IMG/VR virus record: IMGVR_UViG_3300026488_000020
Coordinates: 1 to 64,000 of that record
Strand: one strand, 5' to 3'
Source: a virus
Length of the DNA stretch: 64,000 nucleotides
A program made the translations under genes and the position numbers. The notes beneath the pieces are model-generated. The model was not told the DNA's origin, searched no databases, and was given only the letters and a program-made list of their open reading frames with translations. Position 1 is the first letter of the stretch. The number at the start of each line of letters is the position of its first letter. Below, in pieces: positions 8,847 through 16,567 of this stretch.

Positions 8847-8860
8847 GTTAATATAGAAAT
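8847..8860 (+). promoter_or_regulatory. Promoter-like motif GTTAATATAGAAAT upstream of 8881
   Basis: Ends 20 nt before the ATG at 8881 and follows a CTTTAAAGATCGTTTT element by 3 nt. The same pairing occurs upstream of the clamp gene at 31897. Confidence 0.5.
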
Positions 8861-8880
8861 AGTAATTAAAAAGGGCATAT

Positions 8881-9558
8881 ATGTACAAAGTAGATACAAC
8901 AGACGCATCAGATTTATCAATTGAGGGAGAGACTCAGATTGTGGATTCAGATGAATTATATTATATGAAAAACGTAATGGATTCAATTAAAAATGTTAAC
9001 ATTAGAGAATTTAACTATATTGTATTCGAAGAAGATATTGATAATATGTACAAAACAGAATTTAACACATTCTTTAATAAATATATCATTGATTTAATCC
9101 AGCATCTTGATCAATATTTAAGTATTAATATTGATGAATTATTAAATGAACCATATAGAGTTAAGCACGCTTTTGTTAAAAATATTGTAAGATTCTTTAT
9201 GAATACGTTACCATATATTTACATGAAAGAATTTTTAGAGAATAATGGTGCAGATGGACTCCATGATGCATTAGATATGTTTAATGATGATCTTAAAGAT
9301 AATATAATCAAGCAGATTATATCAGCGAACTCACAATATTCAAATTTTAATACAATGATGAATGAAGTTAAAGATACCATCACAAATGAGAAGAAAAAAT
9401 ACAAATTTGAAGGTATGTTATCATTACTTGAAGCGTCAATGGACAATAAGAGTAAATTGTTAGATTATTATATTGATATTATACAATCATCAGGAAATGA
9501 TGGATTAAAAGTATTATTTAAACTATATCTTAAAAATGATTTAGAGAATATTTTATAG
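8881..9558 (+). CDS. Hypothetical protein, mostly helical, first rightward gene
   Basis: 225 aa, acidic, rich in Asp, Asn and Leu with no recognisable motif; predicted mostly alpha-helical. No signal peptide or membrane segment is seen. The start is the first ATG after the motif at 8847-8860; a clear Shine-Dalgarno is limited to AAAAGGG about 5 nt upstream. It stands alone between the divergent control region and the long non-coding region that starts at 9559, and ends in a hairpin terminator, so it is probably a monocistronic unit, perhaps early expressed. Confidence 0.75.
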   Translation: MYKVDTTDASDLSIEGETQIVDSDELYYMKNVMDSIKNVNIREFNYIVFEEDIDNMYKTEFNTFFNKYIIDLIQHLDQYLSINIDELLNEPYRVKHAFVKNIVRFFMNTLPYIYMKEFLENNGADGLHDALDMFNDDLKDNIIKQIISANSQYSNFNTMMNEVKDTITNEKKKYKFEGMLSLLEASMDNKSKLLDYYIDIIQSSGNDGLKVLFKLYLKNDLENIL

Positions 9559-9578
9559 GAACCTAAGGGTTCCTTTCT
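9557..9578 (+). terminator. Hairpin terminator with TTCTTGTGGC tail
   Basis: Stem AGGAACC/GGTTCCT (7 bp) with loop TAAG, overlapping the stop codon of the 8881 gene and followed directly by TTTCTTGTGGC. The same tail follows hairpins at 35020 and 39494. Confidence 0.7.
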
Positions 9579-9630
9579 TGTGGCTCGATTCAGAGAATCG
9601 ATATAAATCAATAAAAATCTATATTTATTC

Positions 9631-9659
9631 TGGGAAATACAAATAGTTACCATAGAAAT
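9631..9659 (+). repeat. Intergenic module, copy 1 (29 bp)
   Basis: TGGGAAATACAAATAG followed by the motif GTTACCATAGAAAT. Identical over 29 bp to 9908-9936, then the copies diverge. Confidence 0.8.
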
Positions 9660-9803
9660 TAATATAGTAATAAAGAACAATACACAAGTATTAATATGGA
9701 ATAATCTATATGATATTAATATTGAGACTATATAAAGAAGAAAATGATTACAGCACTAGTTGCTATATGAAAAAGAGTAAATATAAAGTCAAGAGGCGGA
9801 TGG

Positions 9804-9836
9804 TCGTAACCATAGTTAGGTTATTCCTAGTTACGA
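9804..9836 (+). ncRNA. Two-part hairpin in possible small RNA
   Basis: Outer stem TCGTAAC/GTTACGA (9804-9810 with 9830-9836), inner stem TAGG/CCTA. A short hairpin plus six T at 9845-9860 could end a small transcript starting from the copy-1 module. Existence of the RNA is inferred only. Confidence 0.35.
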
Positions 9837-9905
9837 TTCTGAGCCCACTGGTGGTTTTTTATTGTTAGATTTCCTCTATTTATTAATGTATTTATACATT
9901 AATTC

Positions 9906-9948
9906 TTTGGGAAATACAAATAGTTACCATAGAAATAACTATAATAGA
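9906..9948 (+). promoter_or_regulatory. Intergenic module, copy 2 (43 bp), promoter-like
   Basis: Begins TTTGGGAAATAC, contains GTTACCATAGAAAT (9923-9936) and ends ACTATAATAGA. Differs by one base from 35087-35129. GTTA and TAAC flank the motif as short inverted arms, and TATAAT follows. Confidence 0.6.
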
Positions 9949-9992
9949 TAAAGAAGAAAAGGAAATATACCCGCCAGAGGAGGTATAACACA

Positions 9993-10012
9993 ACAATAGA
10001 AATATTGTTTTT
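9993..10012 (+). terminator. Small AT-rich hairpin followed by five T
   Basis: Stem ACAATA/TATTGT with loop GAAA, then TTTT. A weak candidate terminator or attenuator about 140 nt before the gene at 10155. Confidence 0.4.
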
Positions 10013-10086
10013 AATTATTAGTTACCATACGAATAATCTTAAAAATCTCTAGGGATAAAGAAGGTTATTTCTATGGTAATTTAGTT

Positions 10087-10133
10087 GATCGAAAGATCTA
10101 GAATTGACAGAAATGTCGAGGCAACATAAGCCT
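10087..10133 (+). ncRNA. Three stem-loops in the leader of the triple-HTH gene
   Basis: GATC-GAAA-GATC (10087-10098), GACA-GAAA-TGTC (10106-10117) and AGGC-N7-GCCT (10119-10133). Two have GNRA tetraloops. They end 8-10 nt before the ribosome binding site of 10155 and may affect translation or message stability. Confidence 0.4.
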
Positions 10134-10154
10134 GCAAGCTTTAAGGAGTAAATT

Positions 10155-11366
10155 ATGATAAATAGCAAAATAACAGAACAAGTTATTAAAAAAGTTTTAA
10201 AGGCAAAATTAAGGGGTTTGACATCTCCAGAGATATCAAATTTAGCAGATATTAGTTTCTCTACAGTAGATAAAATAATATCTGCTAGAGAAACATATGA
10301 GTATTTAAAAGACAAAGAGTTTTATAGAATATTTAAGATAAAATTCGACAATTTTTGTATTAAGAGTACAAAAATAACGAAGCTTGATATATTAAACATA
10401 TTAATGCAAAAATTAAATCAGACACCTATAGTTGATATAGCAAAGCAATATGTTATCTCAGAATCGTCAATCTGTAAAATAATATCTGCTGAAATTAATT
10501 TCAAATATTTAGAAGAGAAAGAATTTTATGATAAATTTAATAAAATCAACCAAAAGATTACAAATCAACCAAAAGATACATATGTTCCAACAAAAAATGT
10601 TTTAGAAATATATAAACATTGCATCAAATTTCCTGGATCAAAATTTTCAGAAATTAAAAAAAAATTTGAAATTAAAGAAACATTATTATCCAATATATTG
10701 TTAGCTCAGAAATCATATAGACGATTTAAAACTTCGCCTGAATTTTCGGATTATTTACATAGCGAAATTAATTTCACAAAAGAAAAATTAAAAAAAATAT
10801 CAAGTCTAAATGATAATAAAATTTGTAACGCATCTAAAAGAAAATTAATTTCATTAGAAGAGCAATTAGAAGGTATCAAAGAAGCGCAAGCTAATGAAAA
10901 ATCTTTTAAAAAGGATTTTAACGAAGCTAAAATAGCTCTAGAAAATGAACATGAACGTCTATTGAAGATTAATGTGTGCAACAATCTTCAAGAACTAGAA
11001 GAACTGGTAGGTTATGTAGAAGAAGTAGAAGAAGTAAAAGAAGTAAAAGAAGTAAAAGTACAGGTAATAAAAAATGAAAACTTTAACATAACAATGTTGA
11101 TTGGAGCAGTTAATGTTAAAAGATTTATTAGCTGGAGAATAAATGATATGTTGAATATCATTTATGATTTTAATATTGAGAAGTATGTTATGGTTCAGGA
11201 AGGTGTTGATTCACCTATAAATAAACCAACAGCTGAAGTATTAGTGCAATCAGCATTAGAAATATTGGAATATATTAACTTTACAAAAGATCATATAGAT
11301 TATTCTTTTGTGAAAAATATCAATAACAATCATTGGGAAAAAATGGAGAATAATAATGATCAATAA
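10155..11366 (+). CDS. DNA-binding protein with three tandem HTH-like units
   Basis: 403 aa. Three related segments of about 60 residues each look like helix-turn-helix units ending in a similar tail: STVDKIISARETYEYLKDKEFY, SSICKIISAEINFKYLEEKEFY (both about residues 35-130) and TLLSNILLAQKSYRRFKTSPEF (about 175-198). A coiled-coil with Glu/Lys repeats (EEVEEVKEVKEVKEV, about residues 283-300) separates them from a C-terminal domain. Start supported by AAGGAG. It heads an operon with a coiled-coil protein (11356) and a zinc-ribbon protein (11828). Likely a transcription regulator or DNA organiser; the target is unknown. Confidence 0.65.
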   Translation: MINSKITEQVIKKVLKAKLRGLTSPEISNLADISFSTVDKIISARETYEYLKDKEFYRIFKIKFDNFCIKSTKITKLDILNILMQKLNQTPIVDIAKQYVISESSICKIISAEINFKYLEEKEFYDKFNKINQKITNQPKDTYVPTKNVLEIYKHCIKFPGSKFSEIKKKFEIKETLLSNILLAQKSYRRFKTSPEFSDYLHSEINFTKEKLKKISSLNDNKICNASKRKLISLEEQLEGIKEAQANEKSFKKDFNEAKIALENEHERLLKINVCNNLQELEELVGYVEEVEEVKEVKEVKVQVIKNENFNITMLIGAVNVKRFISWRINDMLNIIYDFNIEKYVMVQEGVDSPINKPTAEVLVQSALEILEYINFTKDHIDYSFVKNINNNHWEKMENNNDQ

Positions 11367-11775
11367 ATTTATAAGTGCTTTAAAGAATTTTTTAAACACT
11401 GGAGAAAAAACTATTGTTTTAGATAGAGATAGTGCTATAAAGGTTTTAGGAGAATTTGAGAACTTAAAAAAGAAGTACTCAGATTTAGTTGATACTTATA
11501 ATATGACTGTCGATAAGTATGATGGTGCTGTTGATAAGTATAGTGAAGCTTTAACATCAAAAGAAGATTATAAAAACAGATGGGGAGCTAAAGTAAAAGA
11601 ACTATACACAAGTGAGTCCAAAAATAAAGAATTGATTGAGAAAGTGCATCGATTAGAAGCAACTGTTAAGTTACAACATGATAGAGTAATGTGTAATAAT
11701 TTGCAAAGATCGATCGATTTAATTGATCAGTTAAATGAACCAGAACCGCGGGAGCTTAAAAGTTTTTTAGCTTAG
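11356..11775 (+). CDS. Hypothetical coiled-coil protein
   Basis: 139 aa. Long heptad-like region from about residue 30 to 125 with an internal near-repeat (DTYNMTVDKYDGAVDKYSEAL). It overlaps the end of the triple-HTH gene by 11 nt with GGAG upstream, so the two are probably translated together and may interact. No known family recognised. Confidence 0.7.
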   Translation: MINKFISALKNFLNTGEKTIVLDRDSAIKVLGEFENLKKKYSDLVDTYNMTVDKYDGAVDKYSEALTSKEDYKNRWGAKVKELYTSESKNKELIEKVHRLEATVKLQHDRVMCNNLQRSIDLIDQLNEPEPRELKSFLA

Positions 11776-11827
11776 ATTATATTTTAGGGGATGCTGAGTT
11801 AAAGCATATAATTAAAAAGGAGCAGAA

Positions 11828-12169
11828 ATGCCATTAGAATCAAATATAGAAGAAGTAGAAGTCGAAGAAGTTGGTATTAAAAAATATATATGCTCACATT
11901 GTGGTGGAACAGTAAAAGGTTCTTTTACATTTAGTGAAATTTTAGAAAATAATAAAGAGTGCAAGCATTGTTATTTTGGCACAATGCAACAGAGAGAGAA
12001 ACGGAAAGATTTATTTAAAGGTACACAATATGTTATACCTAAAAGTGAATTTGAAAAACATGTTCCAAAACCTCGCAAAGAGTTTAAAGGACATGTAAAA
12101 AGATATTCAAAAAAAGAACAAGAAAGAAATAGAAAAAATAATAAAGCTTTAGAAGCTTTATTTGAATAG
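11828..12169 (+). CDS. Small zinc-ribbon protein
   Basis: 113 aa. YICSHCGG and CKHCYFG provide two CxxC pairs about 23 residues apart, a zinc-ribbon layout, followed by a very basic C-terminal half (Lys/Arg-rich, EQERNRKNNKALEALF). AAGGAG upstream. Probably binds nucleic acid. The precise role is unknown. Confidence 0.7.
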   Translation: MPLESNIEEVEVEEVGIKKYICSHCGGTVKGSFTFSEILENNKECKHCYFGTMQQREKRKDLFKGTQYVIPKSEFEKHVPKPRKEFKGHVKRYSKKEQERNRKNNKALEALFE

Positions 12170-12278
12170 GTACCTCTTCGGAGGGCTTTAACAAGTATTC
12201 CTAGGAGTACTTACTAAGCAATATATGGTGATTTAATTTTAAATCAAAAAAGTCTTAAAGGACAAAGGTAGGCACCTA
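12167..12278 (+). ncRNA. Structured intergenic RNA or leader
   Basis: A run of hairpins between the genes at 11828 and 12298: CCTC-TTCG-GAGG (12173-12184), AAGTA.TCCTAGGA.TACTT (about 12193-12212) and GATTTAA-TT-TTAAATC (about 12230-12245). UAGGU at 12167-12171 can pair with ACCUA at 12274-12278 and enclose them. Could be a terminator followed by a leader, or one multi-branched RNA. The fold is read by eye only. Confidence 0.35.
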
Positions 12279-12297
12279 AACAACTGAGGAGTTAAAA

Positions 12298-12864
12298 ATG
12301 TCAGAAAATATAGAAGCAATAGAAGTATTATTAGTTAAAGGTGATAGAGGTCGTGACACATTTGTAGGTAAAACATTAGAGAATGGTAAAATGGTATTTT
12401 TCAAAGATCTAATGATTGGTATGCAACCAAATTATTCAGAACAGGAATTAAGAAATATGGGTAGATCCAGTGGTGAAAGTGATACAATTATTACTGTTCA
12501 TAAAGTTGTTGAATACAAGGGTTATATCGATGCTGTTATAGATGTTCGCCAAGCAGCATCTGTTAAGATAAAAGAAAAAGAAGCAGCTGATTTTGCTGCT
12601 GATTTGGAAGCAATTGCATATAGAGAGACAGTTAAAGAACAAGAACATGAAGAAGAAATTAAAAACATTCACCATGATAATGCAATGATGGAACGCATCC
12701 TAAAACGCCGTGAAGATGAGCGTCTAAACGCTGAGATAGGAACAATTAAAATTGTTGACATTGATAGTGTAAACAATTATATGCATAATGGTTATTGGAA
12801 ACTCGTTACAAGTCATGTTGTATTAGATGAAGTGCAATTTGTGATCCAAAAAGTAATTCAATAA
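12298..12864 (+). CDS. Hypothetical protein with central charged helix
   Basis: 188 aa. N-terminal beta-rich domain (VLLVKGDRGRDTFVGKTLENGKMVFF), then a long charged helix (about 85-145, KIKEKEAADFAADLEAIA), then a short beta-rich end. GAGG ribosome binding site. No family recognised. Lies between structured leaders that precede it and the ParB-like gene. Confidence 0.7.
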   Translation: MSENIEAIEVLLVKGDRGRDTFVGKTLENGKMVFFKDLMIGMQPNYSEQELRNMGRSSGESDTIITVHKVVEYKGYIDAVIDVRQAASVKIKEKEAADFAADLEAIAYRETVKEQEHEEEIKNIHHDNAMMERILKRREDERLNAEIGTIKIVDIDSVNNYMHNGYWKLVTSHVVLDEVQFVIQKVIQ

Positions 12865-12881
12865 TGTCAGAAGAATCAGGA

Positions 12882-12950
12882 GACTATATCGATTCAGATA
12901 TAGTCGATTGGTAGTGCGAAATTTAGTGCGAAATAATGGAACCGGAAGGT
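12882..12950 (+). promoter_or_regulatory. Hairpin, 11-bp direct repeat and small hairpin before the ParB-like gene
   Basis: GACTATATC-GATTCA-GATATAGTC (12882-12905, 9-bp perfect stem, possible terminator without a T tract), then TAGTGCGAAAT twice (12912-12922 and 12924-12934), then ACC-GGAA-GGT (12941-12950). The direct repeat could bind a regulator, possibly the ParB-like product itself. Confidence 0.45.
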
Positions 12951-12970
12951 AATTAACAAGGAAATTAAAA

Positions 12971-13759
12971 ATGTCAAAAGCAAATACAAAATCACCAAAA
13001 ATTGAATTAAAGTCAAAATACAATATAAAGAAAATAACAACAGGTGTTACATATACAAAAGAATATACAAAATTTAAAGAAAATTCTATGTATCCAAAAC
13101 ATACCAAATATAATACTAAATTAGAACAAAATATTTTATCAGAAGGTACAAATCTTATTCCAATTCAGGTAGATAAAAATATGGTTATTGTTGATGGCCA
13201 TGGAAGATTAAAAATCTGTAAAAAACATAACCTGTTATTAAGTTATATAGTTGTACATTCAGATACGAAAACATTTGTAAAATTAAATGAGTGCTCAAGA
13301 AAATTAACACTGAGTGACAAGATTGAGATTCATGGTAGAACGGACTCTGAGTATAAAAAACTTTTTGATTTGCTTTTAAAATATAATTTAGGATATTCAT
13401 CAGTATCTCTTAAAACTGGTTATAAACCAGATTATGTCAAACAAGGTAAAACTATAAAAATTGACTTTATAGTATTAGAAGAGTTTATGAGATATATCCG
13501 AGATGTTCAAGGACTATCACATATTGTAGCAATTAAACCTATTGCTGATGCAATAGCAAAATTTGATAATGTTCAAGGCTTCAGTCGTAAACATTTAATT
13601 AAAAAAATGGTAACATATTGGGATGTTCTTAATCCTATACGTATAGGGGGATCAGAGGATACTTTATTTCAATTGAGCAGAGTTTATGATCACAAAGCTT
13701 TAAAGAAAAATCACAAGAATATGTTTTATAAAGTAAAATTAACAGATTCAAAAAACTAA
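12971..13759 (+). CDS. ParB-like nuclease-fold protein, copy 1
   Basis: 262 aa. Core signature IPIQVDKNMVIVDGHGRLKICKK (about residues 60-82) is the ParB/Srx-type strand-turn with the GHGR box. The C-terminal half (LEEFMRYI...FDNVQGFSRKHLIKKMVTYWDVLNP..IGG) is shared with the paralogue at 21578-22303. In bacteria this fold binds parS DNA or acts as a nuclease or CTP switch; in phages it is often a regulator or methylase partner. No ParA is nearby, so partitioning is not the obvious role. Good AAGGA site. Confidence 0.65.
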   Translation: MSKANTKSPKIELKSKYNIKKITTGVTYTKEYTKFKENSMYPKHTKYNTKLEQNILSEGTNLIPIQVDKNMVIVDGHGRLKICKKHNLLLSYIVVHSDTKTFVKLNECSRKLTLSDKIEIHGRTDSEYKKLFDLLLKYNLGYSSVSLKTGYKPDYVKQGKTIKIDFIVLEEFMRYIRDVQGLSHIVAIKPIADAIAKFDNVQGFSRKHLIKKMVTYWDVLNPIRIGGSEDTLFQLSRVYDHKALKKNHKNMFYKVKLTDSKN

Positions 13760-13772
13760 AAAAGGATCAGAA

Positions 13773-13958
13773 ATGATTACAGATGTAAATGAAATGAGTA
13801 TAGAGCAATTAGTTGCAACAGTAGATATAATCGTTGTTGGAGAATTTGATATCATGAATCTTGAATTAGCCGGTTTAAGAGTACCAATGAAAAGACATTC
13901 TTCTGAAGAAATAATTTCTTTAGATAAATGGCAATTACAATTACAAAAGGTTGCGTAA
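13773..13958 (+). CDS. Hypothetical small protein
   Basis: 61 aa, no motif recognised. AAGGA upstream; stop overlaps the next start (TAATG). Confidence 0.6.
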   Translation: MITDVNEMSIEQLVATVDIIVVGEFDIMNLELAGLRVPMKRHSSEEIISLDKWQLQLQKVA

Positions 13959-14458
13959 TGATAAACCTTACAAGATTGGCTCTAAGTATCCAAAAATTAT
14001 TTTTGGATACTTTAGATATAAAATTTAATGGTTCAGGGATCGAGTTTGATCTCTTTGGAGAACCTTTTAAAACTGACGGTGAAACATACACTCACTTATA
14101 TAAAGATTATAATTGTCAAGGTGATGTATCTGTAGATAATGATATATTGGAGTATATTAGTATCAAAATTATGTACCATCAAGGGATGTCATTACATCCA
14201 GAAGCGATCGTTGATATATCACAAATTCATAGTATGGATTATGATAAATTAAAAAATTTTAGTAAAAGAATTAAAATGCCAATGCAAGTTGCATATGAAG
14301 GGTTGATAAACCAATCAGGATCAGCAGCACACATTTCAAACATTTTAAATTTAAACAAAACATTTGTAAAAAATGTTCGATCAATCAATCGACGTAATAT
14401 GATTAAAGTTGCCACACAAAAGGCTTTTGAAGAGTTTTCGGGATTAGGAGAAAATTAA
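13958..14458 (+). CDS. Hypothetical protein
   Basis: 166 aa from the ATG at 13958, chosen because it overlaps the previous stop in the TAATG arrangement used throughout this phage; an upstream in-frame ATG at 13928 has no ribosome binding site. The C-terminal 60 residues (SAAHISNILNLNKTFVKNVRS) look like a helix-turn-helix, so DNA binding is possible. Overlaps the next start by one base. Confidence 0.65.
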   Translation: MINLTRLALSIQKLFLDTLDIKFNGSGIEFDLFGEPFKTDGETYTHLYKDYNCQGDVSVDNDILEYISIKIMYHQGMSLHPEAIVDISQIHSMDYDKLKNFSKRIKMPMQVAYEGLINQSGSAAHISNILNLNKTFVKNVRSINRRNMIKVATQKAFEEFSGLGEN

Positions 14459-15723
14459 TGAAATTTGTAGATATAATGGAAGGATCAAAACATACAGATA
14501 TTGTATGTATTATTGATAAGAATGATGATTATCATTTAATCTTTAAGTTTGAGGGATTGTTTTATAATGAGATAATGAAAGTTGATAAACATTTTGGAAA
14601 AATTGGTCGATGTACATTAGATGCTTTTGATACTTTGCAAGATTTTGCAATCTTGACCTTATCGAAGAATGAACGAGTAACATTAGCACAAAGATTTTTT
14701 AGTTATGTTTATGCTAAGCAAGAAGTTCAATCAAATAAAAAAGCTTTGATAGATGCAAAACCAGTTGATGGTAATGTTGATGCTGAGATGAAAAAAGTTG
14801 TTGATGTAAAAATTGATAATCTTGATGAAATTGATGATACAGATGTATCTGTTGTATCTGATACATCAGATACAACATTATTTCCTCGTTGGAGAATACC
14901 AACAATAACAGAGTTTAATAAATTCTTTAAAAAGGGTTTATTGCCAAAACATTTAAATGTGTGGGCAGATGGAACTCAAACTTTTGGATTAAACTCTGGA
15001 TTCGTAGAGGAAACAACTTCTTTTGCAAAACATTTTCTATTACTAACTGATGGTAAAAATCTTCATAGAGTAAAAGGTTTGTTTACATATCAGGAAGCAT
15101 TAGAAGTTGCAACAGATTTATTTATTAATGAGACAGAATTTAACAATTTTGAATCAACACTAAAACTCATTCAAAAAGCAACTTATAAGAAAGCAACAGG
15201 TACAGGAGCAGTCGGTCGTAGAAGATCAACAGCTAAACCTATGCGATCAAAATTTAAGACTGGTGTCAAATATGTATCATTCCATTATGGTTTCGGCAAA
15301 CAGGAACAAGCACCAATAGATACAAAAGCTTTTTGTGTTAGAGCAGTAATTAATGCGTCTCAATCAAATCCCGTAGGAGTTAAGATTAGAGACTTTGAAT
15401 GTAATGATGTTGGAATAGTAAATGCTAGACATTATATAGATTCAGAAATAAGAAAATTAGGATTAGAAATTCCTTTATATTTCACACAATCACAATATGC
15501 ATTTATTAGTCAATATGGTGCAAGAATGTATGTTACAGTTACTGAATTTAAATCAGAATTAGATTTTGATAAAGCAAAATTTGAAATTATGGATCGTTAT
15601 TTTGATATTCCAGATAATTTTGTAATTGCCGAATCATTTGCAAAACGATTAGTGGTTGATCACAAACCACAAATAGCAACAGATACAATTAGTCCGGCTA
15701 TTTTAAACAACTTAAAGGTATAA
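14458..15723 (+). CDS. Hypothetical protein with acidic linker
   Basis: 421 aa. An N-terminal domain of about 100 residues, an acidic linker (about 100-145, with DDTDVSVVSDTSDTT), and a larger C-terminal domain with a basic patch (GRRRSTAKPMRSKFKTG, about 257-273). No family recognised. The linker is encoded by a 12-bp perfect inverted repeat at 14850-14877. Follows the previous gene directly (TAATG). Confidence 0.7.
   Translation: MKFVDIMEGSKHTDIVCIIDKNDDYHLIFKFEGLFYNEIMKVDKHFGKIGRCTLDAFDTLQDFAILTLSKNERVTLAQRFFSYVYAKQEVQSNKKALIDAKPVDGNVDAEMKKVVDVKIDNLDEIDDTDVSVVSDTSDTTLFPRWRIPTITEFNKFFKKGLLPKHLNVWADGTQTFGLNSGFVEETTSFAKHFLLLTDGKNLHRVKGLFTYQEALEVATDLFINETEFNNFESTLKLIQKATYKKATGTGAVGRRRSTAKPMRSKFKTGVKYVSFHYGFGKQEQAPIDTKAFCVRAVINASQSNPVGVKIRDFECNDVGIVNARHYIDSEIRKLGLEIPLYFTQSQYAFISQYGARMYVTVTEFKSELDFDKAKFEIMDRYFDIPDNFVIAESFAKRLVVDHKPQIATDTISPAILNNLKV
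14850..14877. repeat. 12-bp perfect inverted repeat inside a coding region
   Basis: TGTTGTATCTGA / TCAGATACAACA with a 4-nt loop (TACA). It lies in the acidic-linker codons of the 14458 gene. Confidence 0.7.
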
Positions 15724-15725
15724 TT

Positions 15726-16010
15726 ATGTCAACAGTAAAATTTTATGAAGATGATAAAGCAAAGATATTAGCAGCATTATATAATGCATCTAAACCTCTT
15801 GGTATGGGAATGTTGCATTTTGACCCTACTGATATGACAGAAGCTGAGGCTTCTGAATTATTAAAAGAAACTCAACAATTTGATTATTTAAAAGGAAGAG
15901 TTATGAAAATATCTTTAGAATCAGATGAACTTAATACTTGGGCATATGATAGAGATAATGGTGAAGGTGCTGCACTACGCGTAATTGAAAAAATTAGAAT
16001 CAGAGCATAA
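15726..16010 (+). CDS. Hypothetical small protein
   Basis: 94 aa, acidic, no motif. Starts 3 nt after the previous stop with AAAGG upstream. Confidence 0.65.
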   Translation: MSTVKFYEDDKAKILAALYNASKPLGMGMLHFDPTDMTEAEASELLKETQQFDYLKGRVMKISLESDELNTWAYDRDNGEGAALRVIEKIRIRA

Positions 16011-16036
16011 TTTAAAATAAAATTAAGGAGCTAGAA

Positions 16037-16567
16037 ATGGCTGATGATATAGAAAATATAAGACTAGTTCAAAAGGCAGAAAATCTTCAAAGAGTAACTC
16101 TACCTTATGATTATAAATTTCAATTAGGAAATCCACCATCAAATCAACAATTGTTAGAGATGACAAAACATTGTGATGAGGTAGGTGTTGCACATGCGAA
16201 TGAGCAATTATTTAACGCTGAGATATCTATTAATACTCCTGATATGTTAAAAATAAATTTACCATTTTTAGAAAAAGAATTTGAAAATGGTAGAGGTGAG
16301 GGAGTATGGGTATATCCATTAACATCAGATGATAATGATATATATAAAACAAACGAAATAGGTTCGGTTTTTAAATGTATTTTATTAAATGATAGTGAGT
16401 ACTACCCGTTCATATTTGGAACAATACTTGAAGCAGTTATTATAGACAAAACTAAAAGGCCAGTTATGAGAAAAAAATGGTTAAGTGATTCTATTGATAG
16501 ATCAGATGCACCATTCACTTTAGATGATGTACTTAAAGGTAGATTACATGAACAAGAGACAAACTAA
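16037..16567 (+). CDS. Hypothetical protein
   Basis: 176 aa, soluble, mixed alpha/beta by composition; no family recognised. Strong AAGGAG site. Its end overlaps the start of the next gene by 20 nt. Confidence 0.65.
   Translation: MADDIENIRLVQKAENLQRVTLPYDYKFQLGNPPSNQQLLEMTKHCDEVGVAHANEQLFNAEISINTPDMLKINLPFLEKEFENGRGEGVWVYPLTSDDNDIYKTNEIGSVFKCILLNDSEYYPFIFGTILEAVIIDKTKRPVMRKKWLSDSIDRSDAPFTLDDVLKGRLHEQETN

Larger units (their letters stand above)
8575..8880. promoter_or_regulatory. Divergent control region between leftward and rightward units
   Basis: About 306 bp with no gene. It holds four copies of the 14-bp motif GTTANNATAGAAAT (minus at 8622-8635 and 8728-8741, plus at 8703-8716 and 8847-8860) and several palindromes of the CTATCTTTA/TAAAGATCG family. 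The outer copies point outward, toward the starts at 8574 (minus) and 8881 (plus), as expected for divergent promoters. The two inner copies face each other. Confidence 0.65.
9579..10154. other. Long non-coding region with repeated promoter-like modules and hairpins
   Basis: 576 bp without a credible gene on either strand. It holds promoter-like motif copies at 9646, 9923, 10021 (one mismatch) and 10067 (minus). Hairpins lie at 9586-9600 (CGATTC/GAATCG), 9804-9836, 9968-9989 (TATACC/GGTATA) and 9993-10012. Three small stem-loops lie just before the next gene. It may encode small RNAs or a long structured leader. No tRNA was recognised. Confidence 0.6.

Noticed and set aside
9770-9860. tRNA gene in the non-coding region
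   Set aside because: The stems do not make a cloverleaf and there is no T-loop GTTC consensus at the right place.
9579-10154. PreQ1 riboswitch, considered because of the queC genes
   Set aside because: The C-rich loop and A-rich tail of known preQ1 classes are not present, and queC is far away.
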